Below are positions 45,270-53,108 of a stretch of DNA of 64,000 nt, piece by piece (positions within the stretch are counted from its first letter, which is position 1; the number at the start of each line of letters is the position of its first letter). Both the position numbers and the translations under genes were made by a program. The stretch covers positions 36,388-100,387 of the forward strand of contig DHXR01000025.1 of assembly GCA_002413785.1 (NCBI GenBank), written 5' to 3'. The DNA is from Mucilaginibacter sp. UBA5151. GTDB taxonomy: Bacteria > Bacteroidota > Bacteroidia > Sphingobacteriales > Sphingobacteriaceae. The notes under the pieces were generated by a model. The model did no database searches. It had not been told where the DNA came from and saw nothing but the letters and a program-made list of their open reading frames with translations.

Positions 45270-46439
45270 ATGCAAGTTTTCCACACTGAAAGTAAAATCA
45301 TCATCACCTGTAATAAAAGGCTGTCGGCCTACCTGCAGCAGGAAGTTGAAGAACTGGGTTTTAAACCAACCCGTGTTTTTCAAACAGGCGTTGAATTGTT
45401 GGGTACAATTACTGATTGTATCCCCTTAAACCTGAATTTGCGCTGTGCAAGCCAGGTGCTGTATTTAATAAAAAGTTTCACTGCCGACGATCCGCAGCAG
45501 CTTTACGATGAACTGGTTAAAATAGAATGGGAAAAACTCATTGATTTTTCCGGTTACTTTTCAGTATCGTCAAATGTGAACAATGAACACATCCGCACGC
45601 CGCTTTTTGCAAACGTAAAAGTTAAGGACGCCATTGCCGACAGGATAAAATCTATAAAAGGCGTCAGGCCAAACTCAGGCGCCGAGGTAAATAAAACCCT
45701 GGTTCATTTATACTGGCAGGATAATGAAGCCGATATCTTTTTAGATACTTCGGGCGAAACGCTGGCGAAACACAGCTACCGTAAGATCCCCGGCAAAGCC
45801 CCTATGCTCGAAGCTTTGGCGGCTTCAACCGTTATGGCTACGCACTGGGACAAAAACAGCACGTTCATCAACCCGATGTGCGGCTCGGGCACCCTGGCCA
45901 TTGAAGCGGCGCTGCTGGCTACCGATAAATGCCCCGGCCTGTTCAGGATGAATTATGCCTTTATGCATATTATGGGCTATGATGAAACTGTTTTTTTTAC
46001 AGAAAGGCGAAAATTAAAGGATAAAGCCAAAAAAGAGATCGGGTTTAAAATTATCGCTACAGATATTTCGGACGATGCGGTTGACATCGCACAAAAAAAT
46101 GCAAAAACCGCCGGCGTAGATCATTTGATCGATTTCAGCGTTTGTGATTTTGCAGATACGCCGGTACCTGAAGAACCGGGTGTGATAATGTTTAACCCCG
46201 AATATGGTGAGCGCCTGGGTGTTCACTCCAAACTGGAGGCTACCTACAAACGCATCGGCGACTTTTTGAAAACAAATTGCCGTGGATACCGGGGTTATGT
46301 ATTTACCGGCAACCCCGACCTGGCTAAAAAGATCGGCCTGCGGGCGACGAGGAAAATTGAATTTTATAATGGCAAACTCGATTGCCGCCTTTTAGAATAC
46401 GAATTATACGAAGGAAGTAAAAGAGAACCTTTGGCTTAG
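45270..46439 (+). CDS. THUMP-domain RNA methyltransferase (RlmL-like)
   Basis: 389 residues. The N-terminal THUMP domain (about 40-150) binds RNA, and a class I SAM domain follows with INPMCGSGTLAIEAAL (~200), IIATDISDDAVDIAQKNAK (~265) and the catalytic NPEYGERLG (~310), the NPPY-type motif with Glu in the third place. It resembles the N-terminal half of RlmL, which makes m2G2445 in 23S rRNA. The exact base is unproven. Divergent from DUF3127. Confidence 0.9.
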   Translation: MQVFHTESKIIITCNKRLSAYLQQEVEELGFKPTRVFQTGVELLGTITDCIPLNLNLRCASQVLYLIKSFTADDPQQLYDELVKIEWEKLIDFSGYFSVSSNVNNEHIRTPLFANVKVKDAIADRIKSIKGVRPNSGAEVNKTLVHLYWQDNEADIFLDTSGETLAKHSYRKIPGKAPMLEALAASTVMATHWDKNSTFINPMCGSGTLAIEAALLATDKCPGLFRMNYAFMHIMGYDETVFFTERRKLKDKAKKEIGFKIIATDISDDAVDIAQKNAKTAGVDHLIDFSVCDFADTPVPEEPGVIMFNPEYGERLGVHSKLEATYKRIGDFLKTNCRGYRGYVFTGNPDLAKKIGLRATRKIEFYNGKLDCRLLEYELYEGSKREPLA

Positions 46440-46524
46440 TTTTTTGTTGATTGATTGGGATCAGGTTGATTGAGTTTAAAATCGGCTGGTCCAACACATC
46501 AAAACACACCTGATAAATTATTAA

Positions 46525-47022
46525 ATGAAAAAGACATTAGTATTAATAACTGTTATATTATTTTCTGTTCGCTGCATGGCACAGGAACAATTGTCGTTCC
46601 CTTTTCAGGGAGGCAAGGCGGTAATGACCCAATTTTTTAAAGACAGCTTAATTATTTCGCCCGGCATTATTCAAAAGAAAGCTACAGGCACTGCTGTTTT
46701 TAAATTTACAGCTAATGAAAAAGGCGCCATCAGTAAAATTATAATTTACTATGCTGATGATGCGCTGCTGGCCGCCCCGATTATCGAGGCCTTAAAAAAA
46801 TCGAACTATAAATGGATCATCCCTGATCATGAAAAAACCCATGATTTCATCATCCCTTTCACTATTAGCTTTAACCGGCCTGCTATTGAGGACGGCAAGC
46901 TGCGAAAAACCGTTTATGAAAATTACATCAACCGTAAGCCCATAATTTCCACCGACCAGGTGCCGCTTGACGAGGCCACTTTATTGCCGGGGGTGGTGGT
47001 GAGCTATGATATTTTGCAATAG
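46525..47022 (+). CDS. Exported protein with TonB-C-like fold
   Basis: 165 residues. The signal peptide ends at RCMAQ. The middle (TGTAVFKFTANEKGAISKIIIYYADDALLAAPIIEALKKS) has the strand-helix pattern of TonB C-terminal domains found in many Bacteroidota exported proteins, but no proline-rich arm or membrane anchor remains. The function is unknown. It follows the RNA methyltransferase on the same strand with an 85-base gap. Confidence 0.65.
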   Translation: MKKTLVLITVILFSVRCMAQEQLSFPFQGGKAVMTQFFKDSLIISPGIIQKKATGTAVFKFTANEKGAISKIIIYYADDALLAAPIIEALKKSNYKWIIPDHEKTHDFIIPFTISFNRPAIEDGKLRKTVYENYINRKPIISTDQVPLDEATLLPGVVVSYDILQ

Positions 47023-47096
47023 CTGTTTGCATTTTTTTCAAGTGAAAAAGCGGCCATGGGCAACAACGAGTTGAAAACCCGCGGGAGAAATTCAGT

Positions 47097-47405
47097 TCAA
47101 TAGGCTACAGACAGATTCAGATGCCCGCCCAGTCCTTCCCTTACAATACGCATAAGTGTTGATAACCGTATATCGCTTGCATTATTTTCAATTCTCGAAA
47201 TATACGATTTAGTAGTGCCGCATTTGGCAGCAAGCTGTTCCTGGGTCATGTTTTGCTGTTCACGCAATTCCTGGATAAAAACCCCTAATTTGAAGGCCTC
47301 AAAACCCTGTTCGTAATTTTCCCTGGCTTCAGTACCCCTTTTGCCGTATTGCTCGTCAAGATGATCGGCAAAGGAAGTTAAATTACTGTTTGTTTGATTT
47401 TTCAT
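47097..47405 (-). CDS. higA: HigA-like Xre antitoxin
   Basis: 102 residues with an Xre helix-turn-helix in the second half: MTQEQLAAKCGTTKSYISRIEN at about 53-74. It overlaps the toxin gene by 23 bases, the toxin-first order of HigBA modules. The HTH domain should bind the module's own promoter and the N-terminal segment the toxin. Confidence 0.88.
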   Translation of the reverse strand: MKNQTNSNLTSFADHLDEQYGKRGTEARENYEQGFEAFKLGVFIQELREQQNMTQEQLAAKCGTTKSYISRIENNASDIRLSTLMRIVREGLGGHLNLSVAY

Positions 47406-47733
47406 CGAAGTATTCTTTTTTAATTTTCTTTGCGGCTACAATTTCTTCTTTCGGGGTTTTTTGAGTTTTCTTCTGAAAGCCATTGATCAAAATCACAAGT
47501 TGCCCATCATCAAAAAAACAAAACACCCGAAAGATATTACTACCAACTTCTACCCTGACCTCATAAATGCCCTCCTCTATGTGCTTGAAAAATTTGCCTG
47601 GCACACGTTCCATTGTTGCAACAATTCCCAGCGTATAGTTGAACTTTAATTGCACAGATGCCGGAAGGGCATTAAAAAAGTCGAGGTAGTATCGTTTATA
47701 ATAAACTATGTTTCTTTTAAAGTTGTGCGCCAC
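47383..47733 (-). CDS. higB: HigB-like RelE-superfamily toxin
   Basis: 116 residues of the Gp49-like RelE group: NIVYYKRYYLDFFNALP start, EVRVEVGSNIFRVFCFFDDG in the core, and the characteristic GFQKKTQKTPKEEI near 85-100. Such toxins cut mRNA on the ribosome. The start is a GTG (47733), and a TAACTTTG box ends four bases before it with a TTTG 19 bases further up, so the transcript would be near-leaderless. It is the upstream gene of a higBA pair. Confidence 0.88.
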   Translation of the reverse strand: MAHNFKRNIVYYKRYYLDFFNALPASVQLKFNYTLGIVATMERVPGKFFKHIEEGIYEVRVEVGSNIFRVFCFFDDGQLVILINGFQKKTQKTPKEEIVAAKKIKKEYFDEKSNKQ

Positions 47734-47737
47734 AAAA

Positions 47738-47768
47738 CAAAGTTAGCTAATTGGATAACAAATACAAA
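47738..47768 (-). promoter_or_regulatory. higBA promoter
   Basis: Minus strand TTTG (47765-47768), 19-base spacer, TAACTTTG (47738-47745), a good fit to the Bacteroidota consensus. It ends four bases before the GTG start of higB. Confidence 0.55.
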
Positions 47769-47798
47769 GTGTTCTTAAATTTTTCAGCGAATAAATTG

Positions 47799-47827
47799 AT
47801 CGCTCCCAACTAAATTTAATCGCTCCC
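47799..47827. promoter_or_regulatory. Direct repeat upstream of dinB
   Basis: ATCGCTCCC occurs at 47799-47807 and again at 47819-47827, exactly 20 bases apart (two helical turns). It lies upstream of a TATATTTG box at 47850-47857 that fits a -7 element for dinB. A regulator binding one face of the helix is a reasonable guess. Confidence 0.45.
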
Positions 47828-47901
47828 GCTTTTCGAATAGGATTGCCCCTATATTTGTATTGGATGCCACTCAACTTTGCTGCGTCTCCATCAAATTACC
47901 A

Positions 47902-49014
47902 ATGGAAAAAGCCTCTCTTCCAAGCTACCGTAAGATCATCCATATTGATATGGATGCCTTTTATGCATCTGTTGAGCAGCGGGATTTCCCGGAATACCGG
48001 GGCAAACCACTGGTAGTCGGCGGTCCGCCCGAAGGACGGGGCGGCGTAGTGGCTACTGCCAGTTATGAGGCGCGTAAGTTCGGTATCCGGTCGGCTATGC
48101 CCTCAAAACAGGCTTTGCAGCTTTGTCCCCATGTTTTGTTTGTGCGGCCCCGCTTTACAGCCTATAAAGAAGTATCACAAAAGATCCGCGAGATCTTCAG
48201 TCGTTATACCGACCTGATAGAACCGCTTTCGCTGGATGAAGCGTATCTTGATGTTACCAGCGACAAGCTCAACATCGGCTCGGCCATCGACATTGCATAA
48301 CAAATAAAACAGGCCATTAAAGACGAACTGAACTTAACGGCTTCCGCGGGCGTATCCATCAATAAGTTTGTGGCCAAAACAGCATCAGACATCATCAAAC
48401 CCGATGGTTTAACTTTCATAGGACCCTCGGCAATTGAAGCGTTTATGGAAAAACTGCCTGTAGAGAAGTTTTTTGGCGTGGGCAAAGTAACCGCCCAAAA
48501 GATGAAGGGCATGGGCCTGCATACAGGTGAAGACCTTAAAAGATTAGCCGAGGACGAATTGACCAAACATTTTGGCAAAGCCGGCAGGTTTTATTACCAG
48601 ATAGTGAGGGGTATTGACAACCGCGAGGTACAGCCCCACAGGGAAACAAAATCATTAGCCGCTGAAGACACTTTCGCATACGACCTTACCACCATTGAGG
48701 AAATGGAGGCTGAGTTAGACAAAATCGCAAAAACCGTGTGTAACCGTTTACAAAATTACGAGCTAAAAGGCCGTACTGTTACGCTCAAAATAAAATACAG
48801 CGATTTTAAGCAGATCACCCGTAACCAATCTTTCCCCGCAGGTATAAATGACCTGGAAACCATCTGCGCAACAGCGAAACGTTTATTAGCCGCAACCAGT
48901 TCCGAAGATAAAAGGATCAGGCTGCTGGGTATTTCGCTTTCAAATTTTGGGGAGGTGGTTGTTAAGCACAGGGAGGAGAAGCCAACGGATCAGTTGACGT
49001 TGTTTCAGTTTTGA
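47902..49014 (+). pseudogene. dinB: DNA polymerase IV interrupted by an in-frame TAA
   Basis: A 370-codon Y-family polymerase frame, broken at codon 133 by TAA (48298-48300). The frame continues without shift: upstream are HIDMDAFYASVEQRD and SLDEAYLDVT (both catalytic Asp/Glu sites), downstream ASAGVSINKFVAK, the thumb and the little-finger domain to the end. The stop differs by one base from Gln, Glu or Lys codons that would suit the place. Truncation leaves a 132-residue fragment lacking most of the polymerase; no ATG restart is seen before 48370 (GTG). Pol IV copies damaged templates. A sequencing error is possible. Confidence 0.85.
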
Positions 49015-49214
49015 AGAATTTCATAAACAGTGTGTTACGGGAGCATGGTGAATAATTATTTGAACCATGATTTACCTGATTAATGGATTTCAGGATCTAT
49101 TGCAGGTGGCCCGCTTGTCACGGGTGGCTCGTTTTATGGAGACCATGACAGGCGAAACAGATACATTATTCTTACAATAACAATATTTAAACACCACTTT
49201 TAGGCAAAACAATA

Positions 49215-49234
49215 AAGTAATAAATTATTTACTT
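49215..49234. promoter_or_regulatory. Upstream dyad of the hicAB promoter
   Basis: AAGTAATAAATTATTTACTT is a 16-of-20 palindrome just upstream of the -33 element at 49239-49242. Its arms resemble those of the main operator dyad, so it is a candidate second HicB site. Confidence 0.4.
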
Positions 49235-49238
49235 TTTA

Positions 49239-49270
49239 TTTGTTTTAAGGTAATAAATATATTACTTTTG
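49239..49270 (+). promoter_or_regulatory. hicAB promoter with operator palindrome
   Basis: TTTG (49239-49242), a 20-base spacer and TACTTTTG (49263-49270) fit the Bacteroidota consensus. The dyad GTAATAAATATATTAC (49250-49265) occupies the spacer. Layout, spacing and outer bases match the first hicAB promoter over 32 positions, while the dyad arms differ in a symmetric way. Confidence 0.65.
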
Positions 49271-49352
49271 TTTTAAATATTTGACAAATAAATAAACGGG
49301 AGGGTTACTATGGGTAGTAAAACAAAAACGAACATGCGAAAAACAAGTCCTT

Positions 49353-49538
49353 ATGAAAAGTTCAGAACTATTAAGAATTCTAAAAAAAGATGGATGGTAT
49401 GAAAAGCGGCAAAAAGGTAGTCATATCATTATGATACATCCGACAAAAACCACCTTCTTAGTAGTTCCTAACCATGGAAGTGCTGAAGTTGCCAAGGGCC
49501 TTGAAAAAGACATTTTAAAAAAAGCAGGACTGAACTAA
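49353..49538 (+). CDS. hicA: HicA-type mRNA interferase toxin
   Basis: 61 residues, standard HicA. GWYEKRQKGSHIIMIH holds the catalytic His, PNHGSAEVAKGLEKDILKKAG is typical of the end. It is a paralogue of the HicA at 5713-5895, matching at the N-terminus, the KGSH core and the end. Here an 82-base leader separates promoter and start, unlike the first copy. hicB follows after 63 bases. Confidence 0.9.
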   Translation: MKSSELLRILKKDGWYEKRQKGSHIIMIHPTKTTFLVVPNHGSAEVAKGLEKDILKKAGLN

Positions 49539-49601
49539 ATCTGCTTTATTAACTTATTTTTCTGTTTCCTATCTGTATCCCTATTTTGAATCCAGGAAAA
49601 C

Positions 49602-50021
49602 ATGAAATCAAAAAACTCAACAGTCAAAAAAGATTTGGCTGATAAAAAAATAAATTTAATAGTCGAGAAAACATCGACAGGATTTTCAGCTTTTGCTGAA
49701 AAGCTACCGGTTTATACTACAGGCAGGTCTATTACTGAATTAAAAAGAAATATTGTTGAAGCTTTAAATCTTTATAATGAAGAAATGGATTTGCCTGAAA
49801 TAAACGAAGCTCAAATAAATATCAGGCTGGATTTACCGCAGTTTTTTGAATATTACAAGGTTATAAATGCTAAGGCATTGTCAGCAAGGGTTGGCATGAA
49901 TCAAAGCTTATTGGCCCAGTATGTTGGCGGACAAAAAAAACCGTCACAAAAGCAAGTTGAAAAAATCATCTCCGGAATACGGGAATTAGGCCGTGAGTTA
50001 ATTGATCTGCAAATCGAGTAA
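49602..50021 (+). CDS. hicB: HicB-like antitoxin
   Basis: 139 residues. The partial RNase H-like fold (LIVEKTSTGFSAFAEKLPVY, about 19-38) is followed by a helical linker and a C-terminal HTH (NAKALSARVGMNQSLLAQYVGG, about 89-110). It should neutralise HicA and repress the promoter upstream. Same domain order as the HicB at 5315-5701. Confidence 0.88.
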   Translation: MKSKNSTVKKDLADKKINLIVEKTSTGFSAFAEKLPVYTTGRSITELKRNIVEALNLYNEEMDLPEINEAQINIRLDLPQFFEYYKVINAKALSARVGMNQSLLAQYVGGQKKPSQKQVEKIISGIRELGRELIDLQIE

Positions 50022-50165
50022 TACTTTATTGCTTTATGTCTTCTATACACGACCACGCCGCCAAATAACCCCCTAAACCACAGATCTCATAGTGCTCATA
50101 CTCATTAGCGTCCCGGCTTTGCATCCCGGCAACACATTGCATCTCCTCGAATGCAATTATCGCTT

Positions 50166-50185
50166 AGACGCAAAGTATTGCGTCT
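50166..50185. repeat. 20-bp palindrome AGACGCAA/TTGCGTCT
   Basis: AGACGCAAAGTATTGCGTCT, near-perfect with a 4-base centre, followed by CTACG. Palindromes of this type recur in intergenic regions of many Bacteroidota. It is just upstream of the RlmI-like gene. Confidence 0.6.
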
Positions 50186-50217
50186 CTACGTTATTACCAT
50201 TTCTTACCTTTACCGCC

Positions 50218-51405
50218 ATGATTGACGTGATATTAAAAAAAGGCAAAGAAAAAGCAGTTTTACACCGCCATCCCTGGGTATTTTCGGGGGCTATTGAACA
50301 GGTTAAGGGCAAGGCTGCAAACGGCGATATAGTTCGCCTGATGGATGCCAAAGGCAGTTTTATGGCTTATGGTTTTTATAATGATCAATCGAGGGTTGCC
50401 CTGCGCCTGCTGGAATGGGATGAAACTGTTGAGGTTAATGAGCGGTGGTTCAGGGAAAAAGTAGGAGTAGCAGTGGCAAGCCGCAGCAACATACTGACCG
50501 ATGGGACCACCAATACCTGCCGGCTAATATTCAGCGAATCAGATTATCTGCCGGGTTTAATAGTGGATAAATATGCAGATCACCTGGCGGTACAGGTTCT
50601 TACATCGGGCATTGAAAAAGTGCTGCCGGTTATTATTGATGAGCTGCAGCTTTTGTTAAAACCCGAAAGTATTTTTGATAAAAGCGATGCTTCGTCGCGT
50701 GGTCACGAGGGGCTTGAAACACAAAATACAGTTTTGGCCGGGAACCATCCCCCTGATCGTGTGGAAGTAAAGGAAAACGGCATTAGCTATAATATCAATA
50801 TCGCCGAAGGGCAAAAATCAGGTTTTTATTGCGACCAGCGCGATAACCGCAAAATTGTGGCCTCGTATGCAAAAGGCAAAAAGGTGCTGGATTGTTTTTC
50901 CTATACCGGCGGGTTTACCTTAAACTGCCTTCAAAACGGCGCCGCATCAGTTACCGCTGTGGATAGTTCGGTACTGGCAATTGATACCTTAAAGGAAAAC
51001 ATCATCCTCAATAAATTTGATACAAATAAAGTAACTACCATAGCTTCGGACGTAAACAAGCAACTCCGCAAATTCAGGGAAGATGGTGACTTATTTGATA
51101 TCGTCATCCTCGATCCGCCAAAGTATGCACCATCACGCTCGGCGCTGGATAAGGCCTCGCGCGCTTACAAAGATTTAAACCGTCATGGTATGCTATTGCT
51201 CAACAGCGGCGGCCTGCTGGCCACTTTTTCATGTTCGGGCGCTATGAATATGGAGACTTTTAAACAGGTGCTGGCCTGGGCTGCGCTGGATGCCGGTAAA
51301 CAGGTACAATTTATCCACCAGTTTTGCCAGCCCGAAGATCACCCTGTAAGGGCATCGTTCCCGGAAGGCGAATATTTAAAGGGATTGCTTTGCAGGGTGA
51401 TTTAA
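50218..51405 (+). CDS. Class I rRNA methyltransferase (RlmI-like)
   Basis: About 395 residues. A PUA RNA-binding domain (residues 1-75; VLHRHPWVFSGAIEQVKG), then a SAM domain with VLDCFSYTGGFTLNCLQNGA (~225), ILDPPKYAPSR (~295) and FSCSGAM (~340), which includes the cytosine-C5 catalytic Cys region. RlmI makes m5C1962 in 23S rRNA. ATG 50218 is chosen since the frame upstream (from 50092) crosses a repeat palindrome and lacks family similarity. Confidence 0.9.
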   Translation: MIDVILKKGKEKAVLHRHPWVFSGAIEQVKGKAANGDIVRLMDAKGSFMAYGFYNDQSRVALRLLEWDETVEVNERWFREKVGVAVASRSNILTDGTTNTCRLIFSESDYLPGLIVDKYADHLAVQVLTSGIEKVLPVIIDELQLLLKPESIFDKSDASSRGHEGLETQNTVLAGNHPPDRVEVKENGISYNINIAEGQKSGFYCDQRDNRKIVASYAKGKKVLDCFSYTGGFTLNCLQNGAASVTAVDSSVLAIDTLKENIILNKFDTNKVTTIASDVNKQLRKFREDGDLFDIVILDPPKYAPSRSALDKASRAYKDLNRHGMLLLNSGGLLATFSCSGAMNMETFKQVLAWAALDAGKQVQFIHQFCQPEDHPVRASFPEGEYLKGLLCRVI

Positions 51406-51421
51406 GGAAGGAATGGACTTT

Positions 51422-51456
51422 TAGACTTCCGAAGTTTTCAAAACTTCGGAAGTCTA
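51422..51456. terminator. Terminator-like palindrome
   Basis: TAGACTTCCGAAGTTTT and its exact complement flank a single base, 17 bases past the RlmI-like stop. It is likely a terminator; its core, CGAAGTTT, recurs at 52195-52216, so it may belong to a repeat family. Confidence 0.7.
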
Positions 51457-51506
51457 TTTAATGCAATTCGTATTGATCTTATTCTTACCTTTAATTATCC
51501 AAAACT

Positions 51507-52172
51507 ATGAAACAAATATCAACTTATTGTATTATACTCATTTTTATTACAGGGAATTGTTTTAACTGCCTCGCGCAACGACATCGCAAAAAACTCAACA
51601 TTGTGGAAGCAAGGTGGGATCCAACAATCAAAGCAGCTGTGGTTCCGGATAATATATTTTCATTAAATGCCGACGGATTAGTGATGTATCCTATGCAATC
51701 TAAAATCGAAAATCAACCAAAATTCTATCTGACAATCTCCTGGTTTGCCCCGTCCATTGACGGAGATTTCATTTTAACGGTTACTAAAAGACAAGTTATT
51801 CTGACCTCAGGTCATGAAAATCCGAACCCGAACTCTCTTTATTGGTTTACCGATATAAATGAAAAGCAATATGAACAGATAGTGCGCAACATTGATAATT
51901 CCAAGAGCTCATTTGATGAACAGAACCTGCATTATTTTTACGGAAGACAGCTTGAATATAAATACTTTATCCCGGAACAAAAGCACTGGAGCTCAACAGA
52001 TCGCGAAAATAAAATGTATTTAAATGCTAAAAGACTTATTGATTTATTTAATATCGGCGTGAAACCAGGTGAGCAGGTGGTTTTTCCGAGTAAGAAAAAA
52101 CTAAAAAGTATTAAACCGATAATGACGGCACATAATTCTTCTGAAATAACAGATTTTGTCATTAAATATTAA
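51507..52172 (+). CDS. Hypothetical exported protein
   Basis: 221 residues with a signal peptide ending at NCLAQ. The remainder is mixed alpha/beta with many aromatic and basic residues (YWFTDINEKQYEQIVRNIDN near 112-131). I recognise no family. It stands alone between two palindromic terminators. Confidence 0.65.
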   Translation: MKQISTYCIILIFITGNCFNCLAQRHRKKLNIVEARWDPTIKAAVVPDNIFSLNADGLVMYPMQSKIENQPKFYLTISWFAPSIDGDFILTVTKRQVILTSGHENPNPNSLYWFTDINEKQYEQIVRNIDNSKSSFDEQNLHYFYGRQLEYKYFIPEQKHWSSTDRENKMYLNAKRLIDLFNIGVKPGEQVVFPSKKKLKSIKPIMTAHNSSEITDFVIKY

Positions 52173-52194
52173 TTCAAAAGTATCCGGGCTGACT

Positions 52195-52216
52195 TGCGAA
52201 GTTTCGAAACTTCGCA
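52195..52216. repeat. Perfect 22-bp palindrome
   Basis: TGCGAAGTTTC and its complement are contiguous, 23 bases past the stop of the hypothetical exported protein. It shares the CGAAGTTT core with the palindrome at 51422-51456 and probably acts as terminator. Confidence 0.65.
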
Positions 52217-52288
52217 TAAAAAAACTGTTTGTCCAATTTTAAATAATTCAATCGTCATCGCTCATTAAACAATTAAACATTAAAAGAG

Positions 52289-52531
52289 ATGAAAGAATTT
52301 GTAATGCTTTTCAGAAATGCACCAACCGGTGATGCCAGGCCTTCGCCGGAGGTAATGCAGGAGTTTGCAAAAAAATGGGATACCTGGCTTGGCAGAATAT
52401 CAGGGCAAGGGAAATTTATCAGCGGCAGCCTTAGCCTTGCAATAGTGTCCGCCATAACAACCGGCCTGCTCGCCTTTGCACTACTCAAATTAATCAGGGC
52501 AATAAAACAGTTTAAGCTAACAACCATATAA
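52289..52531 (+). CDS. YCII-like protein with replaced C-terminal half
   Basis: 80 residues. The first ~53 match the start of YCII-domain proteins: MKEFVMLFRNAP, EVMQEFAKKWDTWLG and QGKFISGSLSLA. The family normally continues with VTDGPF and another ~50 residues; here the rest is a hydrophobic, unrelated AITTGLLAFALLKLI tail. Neither other frame restores the family pattern, so this is probably a deletion or rearrangement remnant. It may be nonfunctional. Confidence 0.6.
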   Translation: MKEFVMLFRNAPTGDARPSPEVMQEFAKKWDTWLGRISGQGKFISGSLSLAIVSAITTGLLAFALLKLIRAIKQFKLTTI

Positions 52532-52697
52532 AAAGGCCATATTAAACAAAACAAACAGAGCAGAAAATCTGTTTTTATTTGATTGCCGGTTTATGTAAAG
52601 GTGACGTTACGTTATAGCCGCCCGCGCCGTATTGTTGAAATGGGCTGTTATTTTCTTCGAAGGATTTACAGTAAAGTTTAAACCAACTCCAAAAAAC

Positions 52698-53108
52698 ATG
52701 AAAAGTAAATCAAAACTTATTTTAATCCTTATTATTACTTGTGCCGGGTTTATTTCATCCTGCAAAACAAAACAGGACGCCTCAAGCCTGATATCGGTGC
52801 AAATTACAGCACAGGACAGCGGAAAAACCATTACGCTTAGCTTAAGGCAAACCTTAAAAATGACCCTTAGAAACCCCGGCGACGGCGGTTATATCTTTGA
52901 TCCGCTCCAGTACGATTCGTCTTTGCTACGTTTAGTTAGTCATATTCATACACCACCAACAACCAATGCCATCGGGAACTTTGGTACAGATACCTGGACA
53001 TTCAGCGCATTAAAGGCGGGCTCAACTGCTTTAAAAGTGACAGCCACAAGAGGTACCGACAAGAACAGCACCATTGTTATGTTTGCCGGTACTGTAGCCG
53101 TTAATTAA
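52698..53108 (+). CDS. Chagasin-like (I42) lipoprotein
   Basis: About 136 residues. Lipoprotein signal with lipobox ISSC, then a chagasin-like domain: TLRNPGDGGYIFD corresponds to the NPTTGY loop, and GTDTWTFSALKAGSTALKV to the GxxxWxFxAxxxG loop. Such proteins block papain-type cysteine proteases. The Gly-Tyr-loop is changed (NPGDGGY), so inhibition is uncertain. ATG 52698 gives the clean signal peptide. Its stop lies inside the left arm of the palindromic element that follows. Confidence 0.7.
   Translation: MKSKSKLILILIITCAGFISSCKTKQDASSLISVQITAQDSGKTITLSLRQTLKMTLRNPGDGGYIFDPLQYDSSLLRLVSHIHTPPTTNAIGNFGTDTWTFSALKAGSTALKVTATRGTDKNSTIVMFAGTVAVN

Larger units (their letters stand above)
49015..49352. 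other. Intergenic region upstream of the second hicAB
   Basis: 338 bases. A GATT-rich tract spaced every 8-9 bases lies at 49066-49097, then a CCCG/CGGG hairpin near 49109-49125, and the hicAB promoter-operator at 49215-49270. A 30-codon frame from ATG 49310 runs into hicA in another frame and is probably chance. Confidence 0.5.

Noticed and set aside
49066..49097. GATT-spaced tract upstream of the second hicAB
   Set aside because: Only four loose copies; too weak to call a repeat feature.
49310..49402. 30-codon frame after a GGGAGGG sequence, running into hicA
   Set aside because: Shadow frame overlapping hicA; product has no recognisable feature. The purine-rich stretch may be chance.
50092..50217. 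42-residue N-terminal extension of the RlmI-like protein
   Set aside because: It crosses a palindromic repeat and lacks similarity to the PUA domain start, which begins at 50218.
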